Positions 22,096-33,962 of a stretch of 64,000 nucleotides of DNA are shown one piece after another. A model generated the notes under the pieces. The model saw only the letters and a program-made list of their open reading frames with translations. It searched no databases and was not told the DNA's origin. Every line of letters starts with the position of its first letter. Positions within the stretch are counted from its first letter, which is position 1. Source of the stretch: Rhynchosporium graminicola (taxonomy: Eukaryota; Ascomycota; Leotiomycetes; Helotiales; Ploettnerulaceae); contig FJUW01000045.1 in assembly GCA_900074885.1 (NCBI GenBank), positions 248,001-312,000 on the forward strand. Direction: 5' to 3'. The position numbers and the translations under genes were made by a program.

Positions 22096-22725
22096 CTAAA
22101 TCCCGAGATCTATAGAAAGGACATTAAACTGCAGCCTTTTCTTCTTCTCTGCCTTAGCGAGACCTCTTACACTAATATCATGGAAGGACTTTCCCAGCAT
22201 CAGAACTTTACAAGCCATGAAAAGATTGAAGTTGAGGGCTAACAATCCCTTGTCGTTCAAGATACACACCAGAACCTGGAGCAGATTAGTCCGTTCTTTC
22301 GTTACCCACTCCTCGCACTTTCTGCGAAGCTGAGAATGCTTAAAAAATCCTTGATTCCCAAATAACTCGAGATCAACGTCGTCTTTTATGATACAGATCA
22401 CAGCCGCTTTCCCACCGCTAATGAAATCTTTCATCTGAATGCTTGTCAAATCCGTATTCTGGCCAGCTGAGACCTGAAATAGATTATTCAATTTGGAGAG
22501 ATGCTGCAGTGCTCTATCCTATTTCTCGTAGCTGAACCATGAGTAGTCGCTATTGTCGGTATCAGTGTTGAAGCCACAATATTTCGCACAATCCAGTACT
22601 TCCAATTCAGCGTAGTTCTCGGTAAACTTATTGATCTCGTCCACCAGTTCGTCAAGAAATTTCCCGTTCCCGCCTCGCCAGGTGCTCGAGGGCACCCCAA
22701 CTTTCGCAGGGGCGGTTTTGATCAT
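22096..22725 (-). pseudogene. unknown reading frame interrupted by one TAG
   Basis: Two minus-strand open frames (22725-22519 and 22491-22096) lie in the same frame, separated only by one TAG around 22517-22519 (SYEK, stop, DRALQHLSKLNNLF). Together they encode about 209 residues: KFLDELVDEINKFTENYAEL, then SIQMKDFISGGKAAVICIIKDD, then FFKHSQLRRKCEEWV. The sequence has the composition of a real globular protein. I do not recognise a family. A CAG to TAG change (CpA to TpA) would explain the stop. An intron covering the stop is possible, but no clear GT-AG pair is seen. Confidence 0.4.
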
Positions 22726-22767
22726 GCCAGAACTAATTGCAAGATACAGATGATGAGAGTCTTCGCT

Positions 22768-23064
22768 CTAACATTTCGCCATCTTCAACCAGTGATATTC
22801 ATATCTATAAGGCGTTGCGATGCATAAACATAGACCAACTGATCTTAGGGGATATTTGAACAAATATAATAATAGTACATGTAGTTTTGAACGCAAGATG
22901 CCTTGCCATGCCTGATTCGGAGGGTTTGCAGAATTTGTAGCGTCTTTAGCACCAATAAAGACAACACCTGCGACGCCGAGAATATACCCCATATACTTCA
23001 ATTCATTGAGAGTGAACGAAAATAATCCCAGTGAAGCAGTCTCTCGAACTGCTACTTCGGCCAT
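22768..23064 (-). CDS. hypothetical N-terminal exon (doubtful)
   Basis: Open frame beginning MAEVAVRETASLGLFSFTLN and continuing LKYMGYILGVAGVVFIGAKDATNSANPPNQAW, then degrading into low-complexity sequence. It lies directly upstream of the TAG-interrupted frame at 22096-22725 and could be its first exon, joined by an intron ending near 22735 (AATTAG). The start is reminiscent of fungal proteins beginning MAEV followed by a hydrophobic helix. No function can be given. Confidence 0.3.
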   Translation of the reverse strand: MAEVAVRETASLGLFSFTLNELKYMGYILGVAGVVFIGAKDATNSANPPNQAWQGILRSKLHVLLLYLFKYPLRSVGLCLCIATPYRYEYHWLKMAKC

Positions 23065-23457
23065 CCTCAGCGGAGGGCTTTGGTATAGTAATCAAAAGGT
23101 TTCGTGAGTCTGAAGTATTACTTCGGGCGATGTTCTGTAATACTTTGGTGACATCAAATCTTTCTTCGTTCAATGTCTATTTGTAGCTGCCAATTTTTTT
23201 CTTCGCCGGAACGGAACTTAATGGCCTGAAATCTTTCTCTTCACTTCCTTTTCTCCCTTCTCACATTCTTAGTTGCTCCCTCCTCTCCTTTCTTCCCTTC
23301 CTTGCCGACTACCTCTCCCGCACTTCCCTCATTTCTCCAATCAGTGCCACACTTCCTCATCCTCAACGTGAAATTACTATCATACAATTACCTCTCATTA
23401 AAACCGAATACCTTCAGGTATACAGGAAGCAAGTCATGGGGTCCGCAGGGCCTGAAG
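23065..23457. other. pyrimidine-rich intergenic stretch
   Basis: C/T-rich sequence at about 23215-23345 on the plus strand resembles a fungal promoter/leader reading rightwards, but the ATG at about 23438 runs only a few codons before entering the antisense of the next frame. It may be the promoter of a lost gene. Confidence 0.4.
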
Positions 23458-23934
23458 TCACCACTTGCTTTCTTTCCACTTGTTGTAGAAATTGGCCATA
23501 CGTCGCTTAATCGCTTGTTCGATCGTCTCCATCTTTGGCTCTGACTTGCTCTCTATCGACACTGAAGCCTTTTCCACTCCTTTCGACTCTGCACTTTTAA
23601 TGGGCTCGCTTGGACGCTCCAGCTCTTCGTCGTCGATCTCTTCTGGCTCGTAGGAAGTTGGAATCAAAATCTCTTCTATCAAGTCTGCCGTAACGCCATG
23701 GAAATATGGCTTGCCGATATACAGTTCATCCACGGTCTGCTCTAATCTCTTCATAGAAGTTTGGTCTTTGACGTTTGCCAGATCAAACATCAAAACCTTC
23801 AGTTGATACTATACATCGCTGTTCGCCTGTAGTTGGGAAAAAGTCAACTTAAGCTGATGGCAACATCGGTGAGTAGCGGGCTTTTCGGAACTGGCAGCCT
23901 TCTTGGCCTTTCCGTAGGTCTTTGTTTTTGCCAT
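23458..23934 (-). pseudogene. unknown small protein gene interrupted by one TAG
   Basis: From the ATG at 23934 (MAKTKTYGKAKKAASSEKPA) the frame runs to a TAG near 23806-23808 (QANSDV, stop, YQLKVLMFDL). It then continues without shift to 23458: MKRLEQTVDELYIGKPYFHGV, an acidic Glu/Ser-rich linker, and a basic end KRRMANFYNKWKESKW. The total is about 158 codons. The two halves read naturally through the stop, so a CAG to TAG change is the simplest explanation. The basic N-terminus could be a nuclear signal. Family not recognised. Confidence 0.45.
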
Positions 23935-25299
23935 TGTCGTGTCGTTGTGATCGATTGTTTGTTCGCGTATTGAGAGGTTCAGAGGACGGAAGGGAGATAT
24001 GTGATATTCTTGGGCCTTAATATGTTCTTGCGCGAAGGAGTCATACAATTGTCCTAATTTGGGACGGACGCAAATATGGGTTAGCTGACCCGCAGAAACA
24101 TGACATGTTGGAGGGAAGGAACCAGACTAATCGAATTATTTACCGGCAAAGGATCACAGCTCGACTTCCGGACGACTTCGACTCCAGTTACAATAGTACC
24201 GACAGATCGGACTTTAGTCTAGTTACCTATTTACATGAGTCCCAAAACTCTTCGTATTTCTCCAGGACTCGGATATACCACCCAAATTTAGTAGTCCAAC
24301 GATCCTATGCTTGCTTCGTCTCGCCGGTCAAGATCTGGATTAGTCTCCTTGGAGCACTCCCGAAGCTAATTTTGACCGATCTCGCTATTAAATATTTAGC
24401 ATATACTATCTCAAAGGATGTAACGGAGATAGAAAAGGGCCCTTAAGGCGGTCTTTTGACAGTCATGATAATCAAAAGTCATATATACAATTGAAATTCA
24501 CAGGGCCCTTTGATAAGAAGAATCCTTTTTTTGAAGAATGGTTTTGCCGAGAGACGGTCCCTTATAAAATAGTCACGAAATACTGTTAGGGTCTCTTGCC
24601 GGATTTCTAACCCTCGAATTAAAGCTACTTATCCGGTCTTTTGTATTTAGCTATGCTAAGTGGGAACAGTTAATTATCTAGTACGGATTTAATGCCTAAA
24701 GGCTTTCCCGAAGCATTCGAAACATGCTCTTATTTAGACCAAGAGCTAATGTCATATATTTCTGTTACAAAATGTACTACCGGTATCAGATAGAAGAAGC
24801 GCGAAGGGAGGAGTAATTTGGTAGGAATGATCTTCTCGGAAATAACGAGAATTCGCTCTCCTCTCCATTTTCTCTTTCTTTACTCCTGTTGCCTTAATAT
24901 TGATATCTGAATATAATGATGCCCTAAGAAAGCCACTCTAAAGTAGCTATGCTCCGACTCTCTTGAGAAACACCTTTCAAGGAAAAAGCCTAGTATAATT
25001 CCTAGTCTGTTTGTATTGACATTGGTTATATCTAAAGTGAACAGAGCACGAGTGTTTATCCGTCCAGTGCATTCGCGGCTTCAGGAATGTGGAGACCTGG
25101 ATGTTTCACTAAATCTATTAACACATATTTGCGGAGATACTAATCATTAGTAGCGTTTTTCGAAGTGATTATCGAGTAAGTATTGCATTCGAAGAGCTAA
25201 GTGGATGGACACGAGGAAGAATCGATCCTAGAGATTTACACAATGCTCATTAAGCTACTGAAGTCTGAAACTATCTTGTACAGTATCTAATACTACCAA
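23935..25299. other. AT-rich gene-poor region
   Basis: About 1.4 kb, visibly AT-rich from about 24400, with many TA-containing stop codons in all frames. No transposon protein is readable. It could be old repeat-derived sequence altered by repeat-induced point mutation (RIP), but only composition supports that. Confidence 0.4.
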
Positions 25300-27130
25300 T
25301 TAGTCACCGAATAGCAAAAGCCTCTCTTCATCCCTCCCACTTGCCCCGCTCCTGCTCTTCTCCTGATCCTCCCACCTCTTCAAAGCCCACACCACCCCCA
25401 TAACACCAACCAAAACTACCATCGCACATGTGCTGTATCTGAAGCCCTTCTCAAACCTCGGTGCATCACTAATCGGATACGTAAGAAGCGGCAACCACGT
25501 ATTGACCGCATACCCGCTCGCATTCATGACACCGAGAACAATAGCACGTTCCTCTGCGTCAGATCCGCAGATTTCGTTCGCCCAGGACATGGCGAGGGGA
25601 CCGAAAGCTACGGAAGTGCGCGAAATAAAGTACGCGATGTAGTGTAGGACTACTGGGATATTCCAGATGGCCAGGAGGAGGTAGGAAAAGAAGCCGATCG
25701 ACTGCAATGTATATGTCAGGCATTGATTCGTAGGGTTCTGACTTAGTAGAGCGTCTTGGTTGACTTACAGCGGATATCCCCATCACCAGAGGTCTATTGC
25801 GTAGGTAATCGCTAATAATTGCAAAGCAAATCGTGGTTATGAGTTGTACTGCGCTTTGGAAAGTTGGTATGATGTTCTAGGCAAATTGAGTATCAGCAAG
25901 ACTGAGAAGAGAGTGATCCGAGGTAGAGATAGCTTACCACCAAACTAACAGGAAACCCCCGATCTTTCAACCAAAGAGCCATAATTCCTAGGCTCCCTGA
26001 CGGACCCGTGTTAACAAACACAACATAAAGCGCCGTCAAAGCATAAACATGCCACCTCCCAAAAGTCCTTCTCACAATATCTAGAGTCAAACCAGTCCCC
26101 TTCCTCTCTGCTCTCCCCACATTTCGCATCCTTTTTCTCGCCCTCTCCGCATCATGGTCTGTCAGGTAAAAGGCACGCGTATTCTCCGGTAAGTCAGGGA
26201 TGAGGAAGAAACCTGCAAGACAGACCGGTAGGCTGATCAATCCGTCCATGATAAAGAGCCATTGCCAGCCCTCCTTGCCTAAGGTGCCGTTCATGCTTTT
26301 GTAGACTGCTGCTTGAAGATAACCTGAGAACATGCCTGCAGCCGCCGACGAGGCATGGAATATGCATGCTCGTTTTCCGAGCTCCGAAGGCTTGTACCAT
26401 GATCCGATGAGGAAGTGCGCTGCGGGATAATATATCGATTCTACCAGTCCGACAAAGAATCGAATAGTGATGACTTGTTTCGAGCTTGATGCGGATGCAA
26501 GCGAGAATGTGAGGACTGTCCATGCTAACTCGCAAGATGGGATCCAGATCGAGGGTCGAACTTTGGTGAGGATGAATTGTGAGGGGAGCTGACCGATGAC
26601 ATATCCGGTTGTCCAGGCCACATCAATCATATTCAGCTCATTGGCCTCCATTTGAAGAGCTTCTTTCATGCCGGAGACGTAGGCATTGGATATGTTTGTT
26701 TGGTCCTAAACACAAAGAGAATAAGCAGATGAGTTGAAAATTGGATGAAGATGTTTTGAGAAGAGTACAAGACATTTTTCATGATGGTGTCAAGGCATTC
26801 AGAAAAAGACGATGACTTAGGCTTCCCTAAAGGATTCGCTAATACATACCAAGTTCTTAATGAAGTAGCCGAGCGAAAGGATAGTAAGGAGTGAAAAATC
26901 GAGTTTTTGTAAAAACCTGCGCTCTTCTTTCGATCGTGCTGGGTCGTAATCCTGGGATTTGATGAGCCTTCCTTTTATGTTTCTAGCAGAATTCCTTAAT
27001 GTCGACTTACCCAGATATATGACCACCATGGTGTAATCGTCTCCCCGTCAAGCTGGACCGAGCTACTCGAAGACGATGAATCTGCGATAAACTCTCGAGA
27101 GTTTAGGAGGCGGACTTTGTCGTCTGCCAT
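25300..27130 (-). CDS. MFS transporter, Dal5 (allantoate permease) family
   Basis: Five exons, 27130-27011, 26951-26850, 26705-25938, 25876-25769 and 25701-25300. All joins are in phase 0 and encode 499 aa. The cytoplasmic N-terminus carries a Ser run. The first membrane part begins [35 protein letters not shown], the hallmark of the anion:cation symporter (Dal5/Tna1/Fen2/Liz1) family. Later segments are ITIRFFVGLVESIYYPA, GWQWLFIMDG, FALIISD-like exon 4, and the family C-terminal motif SWANEICGSDAEERAIVLG. About twelve membrane segments are expected. Family members import allantoate, nicotinate, pantothenate, biotin precursors or sulfonates. It is divergently transcribed from a TauD-type dioxygenase 858 bp away, which makes an organosulfur substrate plausible (inference). 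Confidence 0.9.
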
Positions 27131-27988
27131 CTCGTCTACAGGAAACAGAAGAATTGAACCCTCTCGTTGATTTCCCATCCAGTCATCGGCCTAGAATTGA
27201 ATCTTCCCGTTTCTTGTCGTTGCCAGACTTGATCGAAAATGTTTGGCACATACCTCGAGCACCATCTTCACGTCTGGCATGAGGCATCCTACCTCGTAAA
27301 TTGCGTGCTTCACCAGACTTATCTCGGATACGTGTTGGGCGGAGAAGTCATCAGCTTCCCAAATTGTAACTCACTTTGACAAGCTCTGAGACATGAGTCG
27401 CAGCAGCGGGGATAGAGGGGTCCGATGCTTTGTCAGAGACGAGCTTTCTGAGAGCTGCGCATATGTTGTGCTTCTATGACATTTGATGCCATAGATAGAG
27501 CATCTATGATCATCGAATGACATAGAGGGTCGCATTTGAACGAGATAAGACAGATCTTGCCTGGTGAAGGCAACGGTTATGTCGTGGTAGGGACCAATAA
27601 GCTTCATGATGAAAGTCACACCACAGACGTCCGATGCAGCTGTAACTAAATGATTGGAGGTTATGAACGCGGAAGCCTGTAAAGAGGATCACGCAATTAA
27701 CCCCACATGTTGTAAATCTTCAAAAAGCGAATGAGCTTCAACGTCAAGCTACCCCTCATTCTCTCAACAATGCGCAATGATTATGACACGCGATGCATTA
27801 GCAATCAAACAAAGAGATACGGAGCGGAAACAGAGAATTGGCCCCTGGGAAAATAGATAAATGATCCTCGAAGGCACCTCCTGTATTTGGCCCAATAGAT
27901 TACCGATAACTCAATTCACGCTTCTGATTTTTGTATCGCATAAAAAAACTCGTAGGGACCTGCTTCAGATATATATTAATTACATATC
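27131..27988. promoter_or_regulatory. shared divergent promoter region, transporter/dioxygenase
   Basis: 858 bp between the starts of the transporter (leftwards) and the dioxygenase (rightwards). Open frames inside it have no domain. The head-to-head spacing is compatible with co-regulation. I could not identify a specific operator. Confidence 0.4.
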
Positions 27989-29416
27989 ATGGCACCATCT
28001 GCAACTGAGATCGAAGTTCGGCCAATCACTTCGCACATCAAGGACTTCGTCGTCCAAAAGAAAGACACCCTTCCTTTACCAGCAGCAGCTCGTGCTCGTC
28101 TCGAGAAAGCCGATATCGATCTTAGCAACGGCTATCCGGAGCGTCCAGGAAAGCCTCTGTACCTGGATGATGCCACTAGTATTCGTAACGTCGAACGGGA
28201 GCACATCGATGCTGGCGCGCGAGCCGACAAATCTAAATCAGCTTTGTTGTCAGGAGCCAAAGAAGTCATTCATCTTACAGCACATATCGGAACCGAGATC
28301 GTCGGTCTTCAGTTGAAAGATTTGACAGATACTCAGAAAGACGAGCTTGCTCTCCTTATTGCCGAGAGATCGGTCGTGTTTTTCAGAGATCAGGATCTAA
28401 GCCCACAAGATCAGAAGAAGTTAGGAGAGTACTTTGGAGAGGTTGAGATTCATGTGATAATGGCTAACCACACTACTGTCGAGGGTGCTGACAGTATTTA
28501 GCCACAAGTTCCACACATCCCAGGAGTCCCTGGTGTCAGTGTTCTTTGGTACGTAATTGGGAAGTCCAATTTCCCCTTATTACCAATGTCGCGAGATTCG
28601 GGTTGAGACGTTCCTATTCTTTTCCTGAGACACTCCCCGAGACATCTTTGCATGAACATCTGTTAATCCCCATTGCGTATAGGCCTGCACTAATGGCGAC
28701 GGAGAGGAAAGCTTCCTTCAGACAACCTGGTGGTGCTTCCCGATGGCACACGTGAGCTCAATCTTCGTTGTACACAATAAGTACTAATCGTGGTCAGGGA
28801 TCTTGTTCATGAGCTCAACCCAGCTGGGATAACTCATCTTCATAACGACACTGTCCCAAAGATTGGGGGCGACACTCTATGGGCAAGTGGATATGCTGCT
28901 TACTCAAAGCTAAGCCCTGATTTCCGCAAGATCATCGATGGACGAGAAGCTATTTACACCAGTGCCCACACATATTTGGACCGAAACGACCCGAATGCAG
29001 GACCAAAGCACGTGGAGCGTATTCATCCAATTGTCCGAGTCCACCCAGCAACTGGCTGGAAGGCGCTCTGGGTCAATCGCGCCATGACCAAGTCAATCGT
29101 TGGGTTGGACAAGGGCGAAAGTGACGCTATCTTGAATTACCTTTTCGAAGTGTATGAGAGCAATGTTGATATTCAGGTCCGCTTCAAGTGGACTCCGAAG
29201 ACTAGTGCCCTGTGTAAGTTTCCTAATGTCTGAGATCCTGAGAGAGAGACTAACGTTTCGCAAGGGGACAACAGAATTACGATGCATAATGCTTCTTGGG
29301 ATTATGAAGGACTTGAGCCAAGGCATGGAACGCGGGTGACTTCGTTGGCTGAGAAGCCATACTTTGTCGCAGACGCGCCAACGAGAAGAGAGGCTCTTGG
29401 GTTGGAAGACTCATGA
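27989..29416 (+). CDS. TauD/TfdA-type Fe(II)/2-oxoglutarate dioxygenase
   Basis: Five exons, 27989-28453, 28502-28548, 28683-28751, 28798-29213 and 29265-29416, giving 382 aa with all frames closing. The middle carries LIAERSVVFFRDQDLSPQDQ and PQVPHIPGVPGVSVLW. The iron-binding facial triad begins at WHTD (H193, D195) after FRQPGGASRWHTD. The distal part reads ALWDNRITMHNASWDYEGL and RHGTRVTSLAEKPYF, giving the third ligand (probably H353) and 2-oxoglutarate-binding residues. Fungal members include the Jlp1 sulfonate dioxygenase, which releases sulfite from taurine and other alkylsulfonates. It is divergent from a Dal5-family transporter. The exact substrate is inferred, not shown. Confidence 0.9.
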
Positions 29417-30513
29417 AGAAATGGAGAGCCGACCTGACAATTTCTTGAACAGAATCTATCAATGACGGCAAATGAGCGATTTCCAAACATTTAGCACAAC
29501 AAGAGTTCGTAGAATTGTGACATGCTGTTGCGACCAAAAAGACAAAGAAAGAAAATCTTTAGGAGCCAACCAATGTCACAAAGAAGACGAACAAGCACCA
29601 CATTGATTGCAAAAAAGGACTCTAAAGAGAATCGCAAGGCGCCAGGATCGATGAACAAGCCCCCGGAATCACTCACGTGAAAGGAAGGCCGAAATCTGAC
29701 ACGCCAAGGGGTCGTGACACTTATCAGGCTTTATTTAGTCGAGAAAGAACCTGATTTCACGAGATTGGATCGTACTTCTGAGCCGCCAGGATCATGTGAG
29801 ATTTTTTCAAATCGGCCGGCCACTTTTTCCTGGCATGCGCATCGCGAGCGGCGATGGGATGCTTCCTTGCAGGGCGCAAAACAGACGTGGATGCAGCGAA
29901 GTGAGAGGAGCTTGAGACTGACTATTCCCAGTTCTCGGACATCAGCCAGGCCCAGGATGTAGATGTGTTCAAAGATTGGTAATGGATGTAAATCGTATAC
30001 TAGACAGAGCAGGCCAGATCAGATAAAGATGCTAAGGTTTAGCGCGCCGTCACATGACTAATCTAAAATCAGGCTAACCCAAGTCGTCTTCAATCTCCTT
30101 CAATACTCCTTTCTGTCTTCCTCGCTGCTGCTCGTGTCAACACCAAAATGAAAGTCCCCGAAGAGGGCGTATTCGCGTGGACATAGCCGTTTATAACTTT
30201 TCGGCATGATGTTGCAGCCGCTTTCAGGGGCGAGGCAGATTCATCTCCCGTAGACCTGCAGCTCATCCTCCGAAGCTACGACTCATTATCTATATACTTC
30301 AGTTCCGCACCTACCAAAACCCAGAGGACACTGAATCGAATGGTGTGGCAAGTCTCAATTTTACTATGTATCTTCAAATGGCGACATGCAGAATGGCAAA
30401 ACCTCATTGCCTTGCACGATCTCGTCGCTGAACACGAATTCAGGCGATCTCGTCGTTGACTTGAAAGCTGAGTTGCAAACGCTTTACACTAGCTGCATAC
30501 ATCTGTTGAACAT
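29417..30513. other. intergenic, no supported gene
   Basis: About 1.1 kb between the convergent dioxygenase and NmrA-like genes. Small open frames (29714-29962, 30386-30574) lack domains. Confidence 0.5.
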
Positions 30514-31597
30514 CTACTCCACTACATGGGTGCGATCAGCATTTTTCAGCACTTGCGCATATTCTCCTGTGTAGCCAGTCTTGATCATCCATTCCTTCAT
30601 AGACTTGACTCTTGTTGGCAAGATCTCATCCAGCAGATCATAATCCCTTGTAGACAAGTTATCTTTCCAAGCATTCCAGAAACCGCTGAAATTTTCTCGG
30701 ACAGTCATCAAGGTGGTGCCGTTAGCATTTACAGCTGACTTCCCGATGACAACCTCAGGGTCGGGGAAAATTCCAAGCGAGAAGTACTTATCCAACGTCA
30801 CATCAACATAGGCAGCCTTCTTGCCCGTCACTTCTGTGAAATCCTCCGCCAGCTGATCCCATGGGATATCCTCTGTCGCGACATACAGATCCAAACCAGT
30901 ACTTTTCTCCGGTGTAGAAAGCATCCATCTAGCATACGCGCCATAATCCTCCAGATAGATCAACGGGAGATCTCCTTTCCCAAGCGGCGCAACGAAAGCC
31001 AACGTACCCGCCTCCTTAGCAATACCTAGTCTTGGTCTTAGCAGATCGTTCAAGCCCTCAACATACAAACATGAAGTGAGGATAGACCACTTCATTGGTT
31101 CCGTAGGCTGGCTAGCCAAAAAGTCAGATACTCTTCCCTTGCCATCCAAGTGGCCACATTTATACTTCGGGTCGAAGTTGCCCAGCTTGGAGGAACAGAT
31201 GAGTCCCGCCCAAATAAAATGCTTTACGCCAGCTTCTCGCGCAAGTTCGTACATACGGATGCCCCAGTAGGTCTCGCCTTTCTCGCCGATAGCAAAGCCG
31301 TTCGTGTTGATGAAGGCATATGATACACCTGCGAATACTTTGCGTAGGGTGGGTTCATCGTAGCTGTCGCCAGCGATCACAGCCACCCCTGGAATGGCAG
31401 AAAGCTCGAGAGCTTCAGGAGAGGTGGTTGAACGTGCCAGCACTCGAACGGTGTATTTGCCGTCGGATGCAAAAGCTGTGAGCGTTAATGTCTGTTTTCA
31501 AGGAAGTCAAAGCAGGGTAGCTGATACCTTTCACAACGGGTCGACCCTGAGCGCCTATTCCGCCAATCACTAGCACGAGGTTGTTTGTTGATGACAT
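30514..31597 (-). CDS. NmrA-like NAD(P)-binding protein
   Basis: Two exons, 31597-31528 and 31475-30514, giving 343 aa. The intron (GTATCA donor, CACAG acceptor) splits an Ala codon. The N-terminus MSSTNNLVLVIGGIGAQGRPVVK is a Rossmann-type dinucleotide-binding motif. It is followed by YTVRVLARS, a GVAVIAGDSYDEPTLRKVFAGVSYAFINT segment and the NmrA-type HFIWAGL strand. These features place it in the atypical SDR/NmrA family, which includes redox-sensing regulators and isoflavone-reductase-like enzymes. No Tyr-Lys pair typical of active classical SDRs is obvious, so a sensor or a reductase role are both open. The Met at 31597 starts the Rossmann strand and is preferred over upstream Mets. Confidence 0.85.
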
Positions 31598-32560
31598 TTT
31601 TATGGGTTCTTCAATGCTCAACAGGTATGTTGAAAGATTCGTCAAAGGCTCTTCTGTTGACAAGGCTTGCTACTGAAAATCAGGATCGAAAACTGATCGG
31701 ACTGTTCTTATAGACCATCTCCACCCACTCACAACCGTCCTTTCCGCTCTGATGTAGAAAAGATTCGTAAGATCAGTAATCATATTGTGCATTCTGCAGC
31801 TCAACTTGGTGAAGCAATTCGGTACAACGGACATCCAGCTTCGAACATCTCATCTGACTCCCTTCTAAGCTCAACAAACTGCTCAACAGCAAATCTGTGC
31901 TGCGTCGATTTCTTAGAAACCCATGTAAGAAGGGCTGGATTACTCTACATCTCCGACAAAATTGTCCAATCGCTCATAAAATCTTGCGTGATCCGCACTT
32001 TTTGTTTGTATGTCTGTGTCTCGGCTCTTGGTTGGGGACGATTACTTTTCATTTCGTGTAACGATGCGGTGTCTTTCGCGGCAAAGTGCATGAAAGGATT
32101 ACCGCCGAGTCTGGTCTCTGAATCCCCCTAAAATTGTAAAATATGGCTTAGTGGCTAATATATGCTTTCCTTCAACATCTAGACTTCTCGATAAGTGAGA
32201 TATGGTGTAGGATCTGGCATATGTAATATGTCAATGTCGCCCTGAAAGGATTGAAAAGTCTCCAAGCAGGGTAAGTTCATGTGCGACCATCTCCAGCATC
32301 TCGGACAAACCTTTGATTACCAGATCTGTGCCTCGGCGATCATTGATACTGCGACGATGGCCAAATCCTTTCATTTCTTTTTGAGCAAGATGCTAAAGAT
32401 TCATTAGTGCACGATGACCTCAACGCTTCAAGTGTCAGGCGAGCATTTGAATACTCAATTGGCTATCAAAAGGCAATATTTACACCAGAAGTTCAAAAAA
32501 TTATACACTGTTCATATCTTCATAACATCGTCTCAACCCAGCCCCATGCCACCCCAACTC
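31598..32560. other. intergenic, no supported gene
   Basis: About 960 bp between the NmrA-like start and the peroxidase 3' end. Short open frames on the plus strand (31787-32131, 32407-32638) have no domain support. Confidence 0.5.
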
Positions 32561-33962
32561 CTAGTACCTTCCTGTCTTACAATCAAGATTGGTATAACCG
32601 GGGAAGTTCTTGAACTGGTCTTGGTCAATCTTCTGTAGTTGCGGGCAAGAGAGACCCGAGAGGGATGAAGATGTCTGGCTGGTCAGTTTGGACATGGCGT
32701 TGGTAAGACCGTTGAAGACGTTGCTGCATTGGATGATATCGGGAGATGCCTGGACGGCAAATTGCATGGCGAAGCAAGCCAAGTTGTTGCCTTCGGTTAA
32801 GGTCTTGCTATTGTAGACTCCGCCAGTGAGATCTTCGGCGTTAACACCTGTGAAGGTGTTTATCTTTCCAGTGTTACCCCCAACGTTGAGGAATTTAGGG
32901 TATTTGGCAGCTGCAATGACTGTGTCGGCGTTTAGGTATGGGATACTGTATTCATCGCCAATAGCTCGCTTGTACCAGTTATCAGGGATCTTCTCATGGC
33001 CGGGTGTCTTTGTGAGGGTTCCGTCTGCGTTCTTGGTAACGCCGAAGAAGGAATTCAAGACATCGCCGTTAAGTCTGCCAGCTGGGTACTCGGCAGACTT
33101 GTTGCTCATGAAACGGTAGATGAAAGTGTAGGCTGCAGGCTGGACGAGTATACCAGTGAATGGTCCGTTGAAAAAGTAAGGATTGTTTTGGATCGAGTTG
33201 TCAAATCGCTTCGAGCGGAAGTCTGTCAAGACTGTCAGATCGTAGTTGTCGCCGTTTGCTTGTCCCGCATCGTACAGCTGCTGGTACTGATCCATTTGAA
33301 GTGTGAAGTCATTGCCCTTTAGGTATAGATCTCCTCGACCTGGAGATGCATCAGATTCGTACTTGTTATGCGATCCTGATAGTCCTTGAGGAATGCCAAG
33401 GAGACCTCCAATAGCGATACCAGAGTTGGCTTTTGATGGACCACCAATAGACCAAGTCAGGCCATCGCCATCGATGGCCCCTCCAAGGACAGTCAAGAAA
33501 CCCGAAAGATCTGCTGCCATGCCGAAAACTGCCCTCACAATTAGCTTGGTTTCATGGCTTGAGCGGAGTTCATACCATCATAAGTTCCTCTGATAAAGTC
33601 GAGGTGAGTTCCCACTCCATTGTGTGGGAGGTATCCATGATTCGCTGGATGATTATCAGCAGTCTCTAGACTTTCATCGATATCGTTGGACACTCACCCA
33701 TGGCGTTAAGGCCGGGACATGGCCCTCTTTGATCACCGGCAGCAAAGTCCGGGGCAAGAAAAACGTGTTTGCCAGTGTTAGAGACATGTTGAAGCTTCTC
33801 ATTGAATATGGGCGTCAGATCTGGTGCTCCTTGTCTGCCCTCAATATGCCGATCTGCTTTGGCTCTGGTTGCTGCTTGAAGAACGCCTGGGAAAGCAGCG
33901 ACTTCGGAAGCCAAGATGCCGAGAAGGGTTGCTCCGATGTATGAAAGATGACCTTGCTTCAT
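32561..33962 (-). CDS. secreted heme-thiolate peroxidase (chloroperoxidase/peroxygenase family)
   Basis: Three exons, 33962-33698, 33644-33576 and 33528-32561, giving 433 aa. A signal peptide (about the first 23 residues, ending EVAAF) is followed by a propeptide-like stretch. The proximal heme-binding motif GPCPGLNAMANHGYLPHNG (Cys about residue 82) is split by intron 1. Its continuity across the intron confirms the splice. The distal motif appears as YESDASPGRGD, comparable to the EHD or EGD plus Ser and Arg motif of long peroxygenases. Two further cysteines (LSCPQLQ, NLDCKTG) lie near the C-terminus. The family uses H2O2 for halogenation or C-H oxygenation outside the cell. A His or Gly in the EHD/EGD position is replaced by Ser here. 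The gene looks intact. Confidence 0.9.

Noticed and set aside
23935..25299. Transposon in the AT-rich stretch
   Set aside because: No transposase, reverse transcriptase or terminal repeat could be read; only composition hints at repeat origin.
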